From assembly GCA_004020545.1 (NCBI GenBank), contig SAQE01000002.1, forward strand, positions 1-64,000: a stretch of 64,000 nt of DNA. The letters are read 5' to 3'. This stretch comes from Mesorhizobium sp. Its GTDB lineage: Bacteria; Pseudomonadota; Alphaproteobacteria; Rhizobiales; Rhizobiaceae. Position 1 is the stretch's first letter. Each line of letters starts with the position of its first letter. This document shows, piece by piece, positions 42,826 through 50,828 of the stretch. Below the pieces are notes generated by a model. That model was not told the DNA's origin. It ran no database searches and was given only the letters and a program-made list of their open reading frames with translations. Made by a program: the position numbers and the translations under genes.

Positions 42826-43478
42826 TTGACGGTGACCTTCACCGGCGTGATCAGCCAGTTCTTCGGATTGATGAGGCGGAAGACGCCGAAGACTTCCAGC
42901 GTCTTGCCGGTGAGGGTCGCGGTGTCGATCCCATCAAGGACCGTCTTCTTCATGGCGCGGTTTATGCCCGAGCCGGCGTCCTGGTACTCGATCTGGTTCT
43001 TGAACTTGCCGAAGGCGATGTCGCCCGGCGCGTCGCGCAAGTCGGTCCCGTTGATGGCCGGGCCGGTCTGCAGCCGTACATGGATGTCGGCCGGCACGCC
43101 GTCGGTCTTGAGGTCGTAGACGCCGGACTTGGCTTCGCCTGCAACCGCCGTCAGCCTGATCGAGATCATTGCGCCGGTCGATGAGGCAGTTCCATACTGC
43201 TTGGCGGCTGCGTTCTTGTCGGCCATGACCGCCGGTCCGAAGGTCGCGGCGTCGACGGCGTGCTCGACGACGAATGCCTGGATGCGCGGAAACTCCTTTT
43301 CGCCGAACCGGTCGGGCGAAAACGCCTCCTGGCTGACGTCGGCGGACGAGCCGATCCGGACGACCTTTGTGTCGAGCGCGATCGCGGCAAGGACCACGAC
43401 ACCGAGACCGATCGCAATCATCAGGCCGCGGCGCGACGCGGCAGGGGCCTTCGGCGTCTGGGCTGACATGACGTTCAT
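42822..43478 (-). CDS. DUF2291-family membrane-anchored protein linked to a sugar ABC operon
   Basis: A 218-residue protein. One N-terminal membrane anchor (RRGLMIAIGLGVVVLAAIAL) is followed by a presumably periplasmic domain with SPDRFGEKEFPRIQAFVV and ALDTKVVRIGSSADVS. The C-terminal part has EVFGVFRLINPKNWLITPVK. Proteins of the DUF2291 family are repeatedly found as the first gene of ribose/erythritol-type ABC operons in rhizobia and have no assigned function. The four-base overlap with the ATPase gene implies stoichiometric production. It may be an accessory subunit of the importer; this is inference. Confidence 0.82.
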   Translation of the reverse strand: MNVMSAQTPKAPAASRRGLMIAIGLGVVVLAAIALDTKVVRIGSSADVSQEAFSPDRFGEKEFPRIQAFVVEHAVDAATFGPAVMADKNAAAKQYGTASSTGAMISIRLTAVAGEAKSGVYDLKTDGVPADIHVRLQTGPAINGTDLRDAPGDIAFGKFKNQIEYQDAGSGINRAMKKTVLDGIDTATLTGKTLEVFGVFRLINPKNWLITPVKVTVK

Positions 43479-44235
43479 CGTTCAGATCCCGGCTTGCGAA
43501 GAGACAGGGCGGGCACCGACCGGTGTGGCAATGGTGGCCGATGCGCGGCCCGATGCTGCCGCCTGTCGATGACACGGCATCCTCGGGTCGGTTGCTTGCA
43601 TCGATTTTCTCCACCCTTGACCTGCGATGCGGCGTCTTCCTCCCGTCGCATCAGTTCCGGCAATTTTGTTATATTAGTGTTATCTTTGCGTCAAGCATGT
43701 TAGATCGGAATTCCCTTTTGTTCGGATTTTGACCCACCGGCAGGGCTTCCCGCCATGCCAATTCTCAAAAAGCCGCCTCCCGCGGAAACCCTGCGTCGGC
43801 AGTTGCCGCCATGGCCGACCATGGGAGACTATGCGTTTCGCAGGCGCGGCACAAAAACGCTGCGGCAGCGAAACACCTTCCAGTAACTATCTGATTTAGT
43901 GTCGATTTCGTTTCGCCATCTCATACAGCGCCGCGAACTGAAACCAAGTCAGAAGGGTCTGGTCGCTATCTGTTCGCTCTTCCCGTTTGCTTGGCGAAGA
44001 CGATGTGAGGCGGATCGTTGTTTTCGCTTTCACTAAAACCAGCGTATCTGAAAAAATTTTCGGTGTCTGCAAAAAAAATCAACCATTGTGTTATTTCCAT
44101 GATAATTTAGAATGCAGCGAAGGGCGTCGTCACGAGCGAGCGCGTAACGGCGCTTCTTCGCGCGGCCACACATTCGCGGCGAGCCGCAGGCGGAAAAGAG
44201 AAGGAAAAAGACATTGCCCTGTTGCCGGTCCAGGC
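43479..44235. promoter_or_regulatory. Divergent control region between the polyol ABC operon and the ery operon (757 bases, no gene)
   Basis: The stretch is clearly richer in A and T than its surroundings, above all 43650-43720 and 43900-44110. It has an 11-base-spaced TGTTAT pair (43667-43683), another TGTTAT at 44089-44094, GAAAA-AA-TTTTC at about 44052, and GATGCG/CGCATC arms at 43626-43652. Frames crossing it are short or antisense. It probably holds both divergent promoters and operators for EryD and a DeoR protein. The length from 43720 to 44235 leaves room for a leader or small RNA, but I cannot support one. Confidence 0.6.
43667..43683. promoter_or_regulatory. Tandem TGTTAT units, 11 bases apart, candidate regulator site
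   Basis: TGTTAT at 43667-43672 and 43678-43683 are one helical turn apart, so a dimeric regulator could contact both on one face. They lie about 190 bases upstream of the DUF2291 start. A further TGTTAT is at 44089-44094 on the eryA side, and AGTGTTACAA beside the palindrome at 38114 is similar. Confidence 0.4.
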
Positions 44236-45867
44236 ATGTTCGCAGCGAAAGCGGAGCGGTCCGTGGCTGGCTCTGATGTCATCGTAGGCATCGATTCCGG
44301 CACGTCGGTCATCAAGGCGGTCGCATTCGAACTGAGCGGTCGTCAGATTGCGTCCGCTTCGGTTCCGAACCAATACGCGTCCGGCGCCGACGGCTCGGCG
44401 ACGCAGTCGCTCTCCCAGACTTGGCGCGACTGCGCCGCGGCACTTCGAGGGCTCGGCGACAAGGTTGAGAACTTGGGCGCGCGCACCGCCGCTCTCGCGG
44501 TCACCGCGCAGGGCGACGGCACCTGGCTCGTCGGTCGCGAGAACAAGCCGGTCGCCGATGCATGGCTCTGGCTCGACGCGCGCGCGTCACGCACTGTCGA
44601 GCGCCTGGTCGCGGGCCCGCTCAGCCGCGCCCGCTTCGAGGCAACTGGAACAGGGCTGAATACGTGCCAGCAGGGCAGTCAGATGGCCCATATGGACCGC
44701 CACTCGCCCGACCTTCTCGACCATGCCGAAGTCGCGCTGCACTGCAAGGACTGGCTCTATCTGAACCTGACCGGTGCGCGCGCCACCGACCCCTCGGAGG
44801 CGAGCTTCACCTTCGGCAATTTCCGTACCCGCCGCTATGACGACACGGTCATCGAGGCGCTCGGCCTTTCCCGGCGGCGCAAGCTCTTGCCGGAGATCGT
44901 CGACGGCACGATGGCGACCCATTCGCTTACCGCCGAGGCGGCGGCCGAGACGGGGCTGAAAGCGGGCACTCCCGTCAGCCTCGGCTATGTCGATATGGTC
45001 ATGACCGCGCTCGGCGCCGGGGTCTGCGGCGGCGAGGGAGACGTCGCCTGCTCGATCGTCGGCTCGACCGGCGTCCACATGCGTGCCGTGCCGACGAACG
45101 AGGTCCACCTCAACAAGGAGGGTTCGGGCTACGTCATTGCCCTGCCCATTCCGGGCCTGGTGACGCAGGTGCAGACCAACATGGCGACCTCGCTCAACAT
45201 CGACTGGGTCCTTGGCCTGGCGGCGGATGTGCTGAAAGAATTCGGGCACGAGGCCAATCACCGCGAACTGGTCGGCCGCATCGATCAGTGGCTCGCCGCA
45301 AGCCAACCCGGCCAGGTGGTTTATCACCCCTATATTTCGGAGGCCGGCGAGCGCGGACCGTTCGTCAACGCCAGCGCCCGCGCCGGATTCGTCGGCCTGT
45401 CGGTCAGCCATCGCTATCCTAATCTGGTCCGTGCCGTCATCGAAGGGCTGGGGCTCGCCATACGCGACTGCTATGCGGCGATGGGCGACCTGCCGTCGGA
45501 GCTGCGGCTTTCGGGCGGCGCGGCCCGTTCGAAGGGATTGCGCGGCATCCTGTCGGCGGCGGTTCATGCGCCGGTGCGCGTCTCGTCGCGCGAGGAGGCC
45601 GGTGCCGCCGGGTGCGCGATGATGGCGGCAGTCGCCATCGGCGCATATCCTGACATGAGCGCCTGCATCGCTGAATGGGTCACGCCGCTGCTGGGGCCCG
45701 TCGAGACGCCCGATCCGGCGCTGATTACGGCCTATGACGACCTTTTCACGGCATTCCGCGCGGCACGCCAGGTGCTGGGGCCTGCCTGGGACGCTCTGGC
45801 CGCCGCACGCCGCAAGGCGGCGGGCGCCTCCGCCGAAACGGCTGAAGGAGCAAGAGATGGGGCTTGA
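44236..45867 (+). CDS. eryA: Erythritol kinase (FGGY family)
   Basis: About 543 residues. It has the N-terminal phosphate motif IVGIDSGTSVIKAVAFELSG (residues 16-35), VTAQGDGTWLVGRENKPVAD, LHCKDWLYLNLTGARATDPS, a mid-domain SIVGSTGVHMRAVPTNEVHL, and C-terminal LRLSGGAARSKGLRGIL. EryA phosphorylates erythritol to L-erythritol 4-phosphate, the first step of the pathway. The frame is open from 43987; the ATG at 44236 or a GTG at 44263 (GAGCGG upstream) gives the family-like start. Its end overlaps eryB by 11 bases. The gene order eryA-B-C-D-tpiB-rpiB matches the known rhizobial and Brucella loci, which makes the call firm. Confidence 0.93.
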   Translation: MFAAKAERSVAGSDVIVGIDSGTSVIKAVAFELSGRQIASASVPNQYASGADGSATQSLSQTWRDCAAALRGLGDKVENLGARTAALAVTAQGDGTWLVGRENKPVADAWLWLDARASRTVERLVAGPLSRARFEATGTGLNTCQQGSQMAHMDRHSPDLLDHAEVALHCKDWLYLNLTGARATDPSEASFTFGNFRTRRYDDTVIEALGLSRRRKLLPEIVDGTMATHSLTAEAAAETGLKAGTPVSLGYVDMVMTALGAGVCGGEGDVACSIVGSTGVHMRAVPTNEVHLNKEGSGYVIALPIPGLVTQVQTNMATSLNIDWVLGLAADVLKEFGHEANHRELVGRIDQWLAASQPGQVVYHPYISEAGERGPFVNASARAGFVGLSVSHRYPNLVRAVIEGLGLAIRDCYAAMGDLPSELRLSGGAARSKGLRGILSAAVHAPVRVSSREEAGAAGCAMMAAVAIGAYPDMSACIAEWVTPLLGPVETPDPALITAYDDLFTAFRAARQVLGPAWDALAAARRKAAGASAETAEGARDGA

Positions 45868-47374
45868 ACCGAACACGGTCGATCTCTTCGTCATCGGCGG
45901 CGGCATCAATGGCGCCGGCATCGCCCGAGACGCGGCTGGCCGCGACCTGTCGGTCGTGCTGTGCGAAAAAGACGACCTTGCCGAGGGCACCTCCTCGCGC
46001 TCCGGCAAGCTGGTGCATGGCGGTCTGCGCTATCTCGAATATTACGAGTTCCGGCTGGTACGCGAGGCGCTGATCGAGCGTGAGGTGCTGCTCAAGGCCG
46101 CGCCCCACATCATCTGGCCGATGCGCTTCGTGCTGCCGCACAGTCCGCAGGATCGGCCGGCCTGGCTGGTGCGGCTCGGCCTGTTTCTTTACGACCACCT
46201 GGGCGGTCGAAAAAGGTTGCCGGGCACGCGCACACTCGACCTCAGACGCGATCCGGAAGGAGCACCGTTGCTCGACCGGTACACGAACGGCTTCGAGTAT
46301 TCCGACTGCTGGGTGGACGATGCGCGGCTCGTGGTGCTCAACGCCGTCGGCGCGGCCGAGCGCGGCGCTGAGGTGCTCACCCGCTCTTCCGCCGTTTCCG
46401 CCCGCCGCGAAGATGGCGCCTGGACGGTGACGACAAAAAATTCGGTGACAGGGCAAACGCGCATTTTCCGCGCCCGCTGCATCGTCAATGCCGCCGGTCC
46501 GTGGGTTTCAGACGTCATTGGCCGTGTCGCGGGATCGAACTCGTCGCGCAACGTGCGCCTCGTCAAAGGCAGCCACATCATCGTGCCGAAGTTCTGGCAA
46601 GGTGCGAATGCCTATCTGGTGCAGAATCACGACAGGCGCGTCATCTTCATCAACCCCTATGAAGGGGACATGGCGTTGATTGGAACCACCGACATCGCCT
46701 ATGACGGCCGCGCCGAGGATGTGAAGGCCGATGAGGCCGAGATCGACTACCTGCTTGCGGCGGTGAACCGCTACTTCAAGGAGAAGCTGCGGCGCCAGGA
46801 CGTGCTGCACTCCTTCTCCGGCGTGCGGCCGTTGTTCGACGACGGCAAGGGCAACCCGTCCGCCGTGACGCGCGACTACGTCTTCGATCTCGACGAGGCC
46901 GGCGGCGCACCGCTGCTCAACGTCTTCGGCGGCAAGATCACCACTTTCCGCGAACTGGCCGAGCGCGGCATGCGCCGGCTGAAGCATATTTTTCCGCAGA
47001 TGGGCGAGGACTGGACCAGGAATGCGCCGCTGCCCGGCGGCGAAATTCCCAATGCCGACTACGAGACCTTCACCGACAGCCTGCGCGAGGCTTATCCGTG
47101 GATGGCGCGCGATCTCGTGCATCACTACGGACGGCTCTACGGCGCGCGCACCAAGGACGTCGTCAAGGATGCGGCAAGCATGGATGGTCTTGGCCGCCAT
47201 CACGGCGGGCTGCTCTACGAGGCGGAGGTACGGTATCTCGTCGCCAAGGAATGGGCGCGCACGCCGGACGACATCCTGCTTCGGCGCACCAAGCACTACC
47301 TGCATCTCACCGAGGCCGAACGGCACGCCTTCGCCAGATGGTTCGAGGCCGAGCGCCTTGCCGAGGCAGCGTGA
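45857..47374 (+). CDS. eryB: Erythritol-phosphate dehydrogenase (GlpD family, FAD)
   Basis: A 505-residue flavoenzyme. It has VDLFVIGGGINGAGIARDAA, KDDLAEGTSSRSGKLVHGGL and VNAAGPWVSDVIGRVAGSNS, plus the GlpD-type LIGTTDIAYDGRAEDVKADE and VFGGKITTFRELAERGMRRL. EryB oxidises L-erythritol 4-phosphate to L-3-tetrulose 4-phosphate, passing electrons to the membrane quinone pool. The ATG at 45857 follows GAAGGAG and overlaps eryA. It is a paralogue of the dehydrogenase at 34065. Confidence 0.93.
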   Translation: MGLEPNTVDLFVIGGGINGAGIARDAAGRDLSVVLCEKDDLAEGTSSRSGKLVHGGLRYLEYYEFRLVREALIEREVLLKAAPHIIWPMRFVLPHSPQDRPAWLVRLGLFLYDHLGGRKRLPGTRTLDLRRDPEGAPLLDRYTNGFEYSDCWVDDARLVVLNAVGAAERGAEVLTRSSAVSARREDGAWTVTTKNSVTGQTRIFRARCIVNAAGPWVSDVIGRVAGSNSSRNVRLVKGSHIIVPKFWQGANAYLVQNHDRRVIFINPYEGDMALIGTTDIAYDGRAEDVKADEAEIDYLLAAVNRYFKEKLRRQDVLHSFSGVRPLFDDGKGNPSAVTRDYVFDLDEAGGAPLLNVFGGKITTFRELAERGMRRLKHIFPQMGEDWTRNAPLPGGEIPNADYETFTDSLREAYPWMARDLVHHYGRLYGARTKDVVKDAASMDGLGRHHGGLLYEAEVRYLVAKEWARTPDDILLRRTKHYLHLTEAERHAFARWFEAERLAEAA

Positions 47375-47421
47375 ATGCCGATGCGACTTCGACCCAGGAT
47401 CACCTTCGGGACCGACACGTC

Positions 47422-48354
47422 ATGGCGCTGACGCTTTCCCTGAACACCAACCCGCTGGTCAACCGCTTTGCCGAGCCGGACGACCTGATCGAGACCGTCG
47501 CCCGCGGCCTCCGGCTGCGCGACCTGCAGCTCACGCACGAGTTCATCAATCCGAGCTGGCCGGCGCCGGTGATCCGGCGGCTGACCCGGCAGATGACGGC
47601 CGCCCTGCGGCGCACCGGCGTCCGGGTCTTGAGCGGCATGACCGGTCCCTATGGCCGGCTCAACCATTTCGGCCATCCCGACCGCGACGTGCGCCGATAC
47701 TATGTCGACTGGTTCAAGACCTTCGCCGACATAACCGCCGACCTCGGCGGTGTTTGCGTCGGCACCCAGTTCGCCATCTTCACCTTCAAGGATTATGACG
47801 ATCCGGCTCGGCGTGAGGAGCTGACCCGGATCGCCGTCGACTGCTGGGCGGAGGTGGCCGAGCACGCCAAGGCGGCTGGCCTGCGGTACGTTTTCTGGGA
47901 ACCGATGAGCATCGGGCGCGAGTTCGGCCAGACGATCGCCGAATGCCTGAAGCTGCAGGACAGGCTGACCAAGGCCGAAATGGCGGTGCCGATGTGGATG
48001 ATGGCCGACATCGACCATGGCGACGTGACCAGCGCCAATCCGGACGACTACGATCCCTATGCCTGGGCCCGCGCGGTCCCCAAGGTGTCGCCGATCATCC
48101 ACATCAAGCAAAGCCTTATGGACAAGGGCGGACACCGCCCCTTCACCGCCGAGTTCAACACCAGGGGCCGGATCCATCCCGGGAAGCTGCTGAAGGCGTT
48201 GGCCGAAGGTGGCGCCGTCGATAACGAGATCTGCCTGGAGCTGAGTTTCAAGGAACGGGAACCGGACGATCGGCAGGTCATCCCGCAGATCGCCGAAAGC
48301 ATAGCCTTCTGGGCGCCCCATATCGACACCGGCGTGCAAAGCCTGAATATCTGA
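47422..48354 (+). CDS. eryC: Tetrulose-phosphate isomerase/racemase of erythritol catabolism
   Basis: 310 residues from the ATG at 47422 (MALTLSLNTNPLVNRFAEPD). A GTG at 47371, overlapping the eryB stop, is an alternative start with GAGG upstream. It is a sugar-phosphate isomerase/epimerase-type TIM barrel with LTHEFINPSWPAPVIRRLTR, GLRYVFWEPMSIGREFGQTI, MMADIDHGDVTSANPDDYDP and NEICLELSFKEREPDD, carrying metal-binding acidic and histidine residues. In Brucella, EryC converts L-3-tetrulose 4-phosphate to the D form. Third gene of the ery operon. Confidence 0.92.
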   Translation: MALTLSLNTNPLVNRFAEPDDLIETVARGLRLRDLQLTHEFINPSWPAPVIRRLTRQMTAALRRTGVRVLSGMTGPYGRLNHFGHPDRDVRRYYVDWFKTFADITADLGGVCVGTQFAIFTFKDYDDPARREELTRIAVDCWAEVAEHAKAAGLRYVFWEPMSIGREFGQTIAECLKLQDRLTKAEMAVPMWMMADIDHGDVTSANPDDYDPYAWARAVPKVSPIIHIKQSLMDKGGHRPFTAEFNTRGRIHPGKLLKALAEGGAVDNEICLELSFKEREPDDRQVIPQIAESIAFWAPHIDTGVQSLNI

Positions 48355-48397
48355 GCCGACTGACGATGACGCCCAAACGCGCGATGAAGGACTGCAG

Positions 48398-49360
48398 ATG
48401 TTGAAACGCCCAGGTCAGCTGGACCCGGAAAGGTCGCTCGCGATCCGCGCCGCCTGGTTGCACTACGCCGGCGGGCTCACCCAGGCCGAAGTGGCCAAGC
48501 GGCTCGGGCTGCCCTCGGTGAAGGCGCATCGCCTGATTGCCCGGGCCGTGGCCGACGGCGCGGTGAAGGTCTCGATCGACGGCGAGATCGTCGAATGCGC
48601 CCTGCTGGAGAACCAGCTCTGCGATCGGTTCGGGCTGAACTTCTGCGAGGTCGCGCCGGATCTGGGCGAGGAAGGCCTGCCGCTGCGGGCGTTGGGGCTC
48701 GCGGGCGCCAGCTTCCTGCGCCGCGAGATCGAGCGGGGCGAGGACCGCGTCATCGGTATTGGCCATGGCCGCACGCTCGCCGCCGCGGTGCATCAGCTGC
48801 CGCGCTTCGAGGCCGCCGGCGTGCGCTTCGTCTCGCTGCTTGGCGGCCTGACGCGCAACTATGCCGCCAACCCGCACGACGTCATGCATCGACTGACCGA
48901 AAAGACCGGCGCACAGGCCTATGTCATGCCGGTGCCCTTCTTTGCCAACTCCGCGGAAGACCGCGAAGTGCTCCTGGCGCAGCGCGGCGTGCGCGAAATC
49001 TTCGAGATGTCGAACCGGGCGACGTTGAAATTCGTCGGCATCGGCACGGCGGATGCCGGCGCCCAGCTTGTGGCGACCGGCATGATTGAGCCGCGCGAGA
49101 TTGCCGAGATCACTGCCGTCGGCGGCGTCGGCGAAATGCTCGGCCACTTTTTCGATGCGCGCGGCCGGGTGCTGGAAACAACCTTGACCGCCCGTACGCT
49201 CGCCGTCGATCTGGACGGACCGGCGGACAGCCGGATCGTCGCCATCGCCGGCGGCCCCACAAAAATCGAGGCGATCCGCGCGGTGCTGAAGAGCGCGCGG
49301 CTGAAGGGTCTGATCACCGACGAGCCGACGGCCCGGGCCCTGGTCGGCGAAACAGGATGA
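48398..49360 (+). CDS. eryD: Erythritol operon regulator, SorC/sugar-binding family
   Basis: A 320-residue SorC-type regulator. The N-terminal HTH has IRAAWLHYAGGLTQAEVAKR, then LPSVKAHRLIARAVADG. The sugar-binding domain has VIGIGHGRTLAAAVHQLPRF, VRFVSLLGGLTRNYAANPHD and RIVAIAGGPTKIEAIRAVLK. EryD is the known repressor of ery operons and is relieved by erythritol. Its likely target is the divergent region 43479-44235. It sits 43 bases after eryC. Confidence 0.93.
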   Translation: MLKRPGQLDPERSLAIRAAWLHYAGGLTQAEVAKRLGLPSVKAHRLIARAVADGAVKVSIDGEIVECALLENQLCDRFGLNFCEVAPDLGEEGLPLRALGLAGASFLRREIERGEDRVIGIGHGRTLAAAVHQLPRFEAAGVRFVSLLGGLTRNYAANPHDVMHRLTEKTGAQAYVMPVPFFANSAEDREVLLAQRGVREIFEMSNRATLKFVGIGTADAGAQLVATGMIEPREIAEITAVGGVGEMLGHFFDARGRVLETTLTARTLAVDLDGPADSRIVAIAGGPTKIEAIRAVLKSARLKGLITDEPTARALVGETG

Positions 49361-49367
49361 CCATTGC

Positions 49368-50138
49368 ATGACGCAGCCGAAGCAAGTCTGGATCGGCACC
49401 AGCTGGAAGATGAACAAGACCCTCGCCGAGGCGCGCGCCTTCGCGAGCGTGCTTTCGTCCGATCCCGGCGGCGATCCGCGTATCCAGCGTTTCGTGATCC
49501 CGCCCTTCACGGCGGCGCGCGAGGTCAAGGCGATGCTGAACGACACCACTGTCAAGGTCGGCGCGCAGAACATGCACTGGGCCGACGAAGGCGCCTGGAC
49601 CGGCGAAATCTCGCCGGTCATGCTCAAGGACTGCAACCTCGATATCGTCGAGCTCGGCCATTCCGAGCGGCGCGAGCATTTCGGCGAGACGGACGAGGCG
49701 GTTGGCCTCAAGACGGAAGCTGCGGTGCGCCACAGACTCGTTCCGCTTATCTGCATCGGCGAGACCCTGGCCGAGCGCGAGGCGGGCCGAGCCAGCGAGG
49801 TGCTCGGCAGGCAGGTGCGCAGTGCGTTGTCGAAGCTTACCGCCGCCGCGCAGAAGACCGCGCCGATCCTGCTCGCCTATGAACCGGTGTGGGCGATCGG
49901 CGCAACCGGCGTACCGGCGACCTCGGACTATGCCGACGCCCGGCAGGCGGAGATCATCGCTGCCGCCGGGGACGTGCTCGAACGCAGCGTGCCCTGCCTC
50001 TATGGCGGCTCGGTCAATCCCGGCAATTGCGCCGAACTCATCGCCTGCCCGCATGTCGACGGGCTTTTCATCGGGCGCTCCGCATGGGACGTCGACGGCT
50101 ATCTCGACATCCTCGGCAGATGCGCCGCAGCACTCTAG
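49368..50138 (+). CDS. tpiB: Triosephosphate isomerase-like D-3-tetrulose-4-phosphate isomerase
   Basis: A 256-residue TIM-family enzyme. Catalytic residues are in place: K14 in GTSWKMNKT, H98 in ELGHSERREHFG and E172 in AYEPVWAIGATG; the phosphate loop is LYGGSVNPGNC. In the ery pathway this protein (EryH in Brucella) converts D-3-tetrulose 4-phosphate to D-erythrulose 4-phosphate. GTSWKMNK in place of the usual GNWKMN is typical of the TpiB/EryH branch. It starts seven bases after the eryD stop. Confidence 0.93.
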   Translation: MTQPKQVWIGTSWKMNKTLAEARAFASVLSSDPGGDPRIQRFVIPPFTAAREVKAMLNDTTVKVGAQNMHWADEGAWTGEISPVMLKDCNLDIVELGHSERREHFGETDEAVGLKTEAAVRHRLVPLICIGETLAEREAGRASEVLGRQVRSALSKLTAAAQKTAPILLAYEPVWAIGATGVPATSDYADARQAEIIAAAGDVLERSVPCLYGGSVNPGNCAELIACPHVDGLFIGRSAWDVDGYLDILGRCAAAL

Positions 50139-50150
50139 AAGGAGTTGACC

Positions 50151-50606
50151 ATGAGACTTGCAGTGGCTGGAGACAGCGCCGGCGAAGGCTTGGCGAAGGT
50201 TCTCGCCGACTACCTGAAAGACCGGCACGAGGTTTCGGAGGTGTCGCGCACGGAGGCCGGTCCCGATCCCTTCTACGCCAACCTTTCAGACCGTGTCGCC
50301 AGCGATCTGTTGGCAGGAAAGTATGACCGGGCCATCCTGGTCTGCGGCACAGGCATCGGCGTCTGCATCTCGGCCAACAAGGTACCGGGCATCCGCGCCG
50401 CTCTCACCCATGACACCTACTCGGCCGAGCGGGCGGCACTCTCCAACAATGCCCAGATCATTACCATGGGTGCGCGCGTCATCGGCATGGAACTCGCGAA
50501 GGCTATCGCCGACGCTTATCTGAAGGAAACCTTCGATCCGAAGGGTCGGTCGGCCGGCAATGTCGCCGCCATCGATGAAATGGACGCCAAGTACAACGCT
50601 CGCTAG
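50151..50606 (+). CDS. rpiB: Ribose-5-phosphate isomerase B-like D-erythrulose-4-phosphate isomerase
   Basis: A 151-residue RpiB/LacAB-family isomerase. It has [20 protein letters not shown], the catalytic cysteine C65 in [15 protein letters not shown], and [20 protein letters not shown]. In the ery pathway (EryI in Brucella) it forms D-erythrose 4-phosphate, which enters the pentose phosphate pathway. The ATG at 50151 follows AAGGAG with ideal spacing; an upstream TTG at 50145 is less likely. It is last gene of the operon. Its TAG stop is the first codon of a repeat element. Confidence 0.93.
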   Translation: MRLAVAGDSAGEGLAKVLADYLKDRHEVSEVSRTEAGPDPFYANLSDRVASDLLAGKYDRAILVCGTGIGVCISANKVPGIRAALTHDTYSAERAALSNNAQIITMGARVIGMELAKAIADAYLKETFDPKGRSAGNVAAIDEMDAKYNAR

Positions 50607-50676
50607 AGCAGTTCACCGTTTCACGGAAACGGCGACCCGCTCTATCTCTTTGTTTTGACGCAAGTCCGGACGGAAA
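50604..50676 (+). repeat. Composite palindromic intergenic element, truncated copy
   Basis: The hairpin TAGAGCAGTTCA-CCGTTTC-ACG-GAAACGG-CGACCCGCTCTA (50604-50644) is followed by a stretch ending CCGGACGGAAA. It aligns base for base with the minus strand of 33920-34020, including the linker CTCTTTGTTTTGACGCAA against CTGTTTGTTACGCAA, but the second hairpin arm is lost after about 50676. It starts with the rpiB stop codon. The hairpin plus following T-rich stretch may end ery transcription. Confidence 0.78.
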
Positions 50677-50828
50677 GCTCGCGTCGGTGAATCCCCACTC
50701 GCGATGCCGGAGCGATCGCCATCGCCGCATCCGGCAGTCGCGTAACGGCTTGCCGGGCATAGGAGAGGAAGCGGCGGACGCGGGGGAGGGCGATGCTTCG
50801 GCATCCGCGCCTTGATTGCATCCAACTC

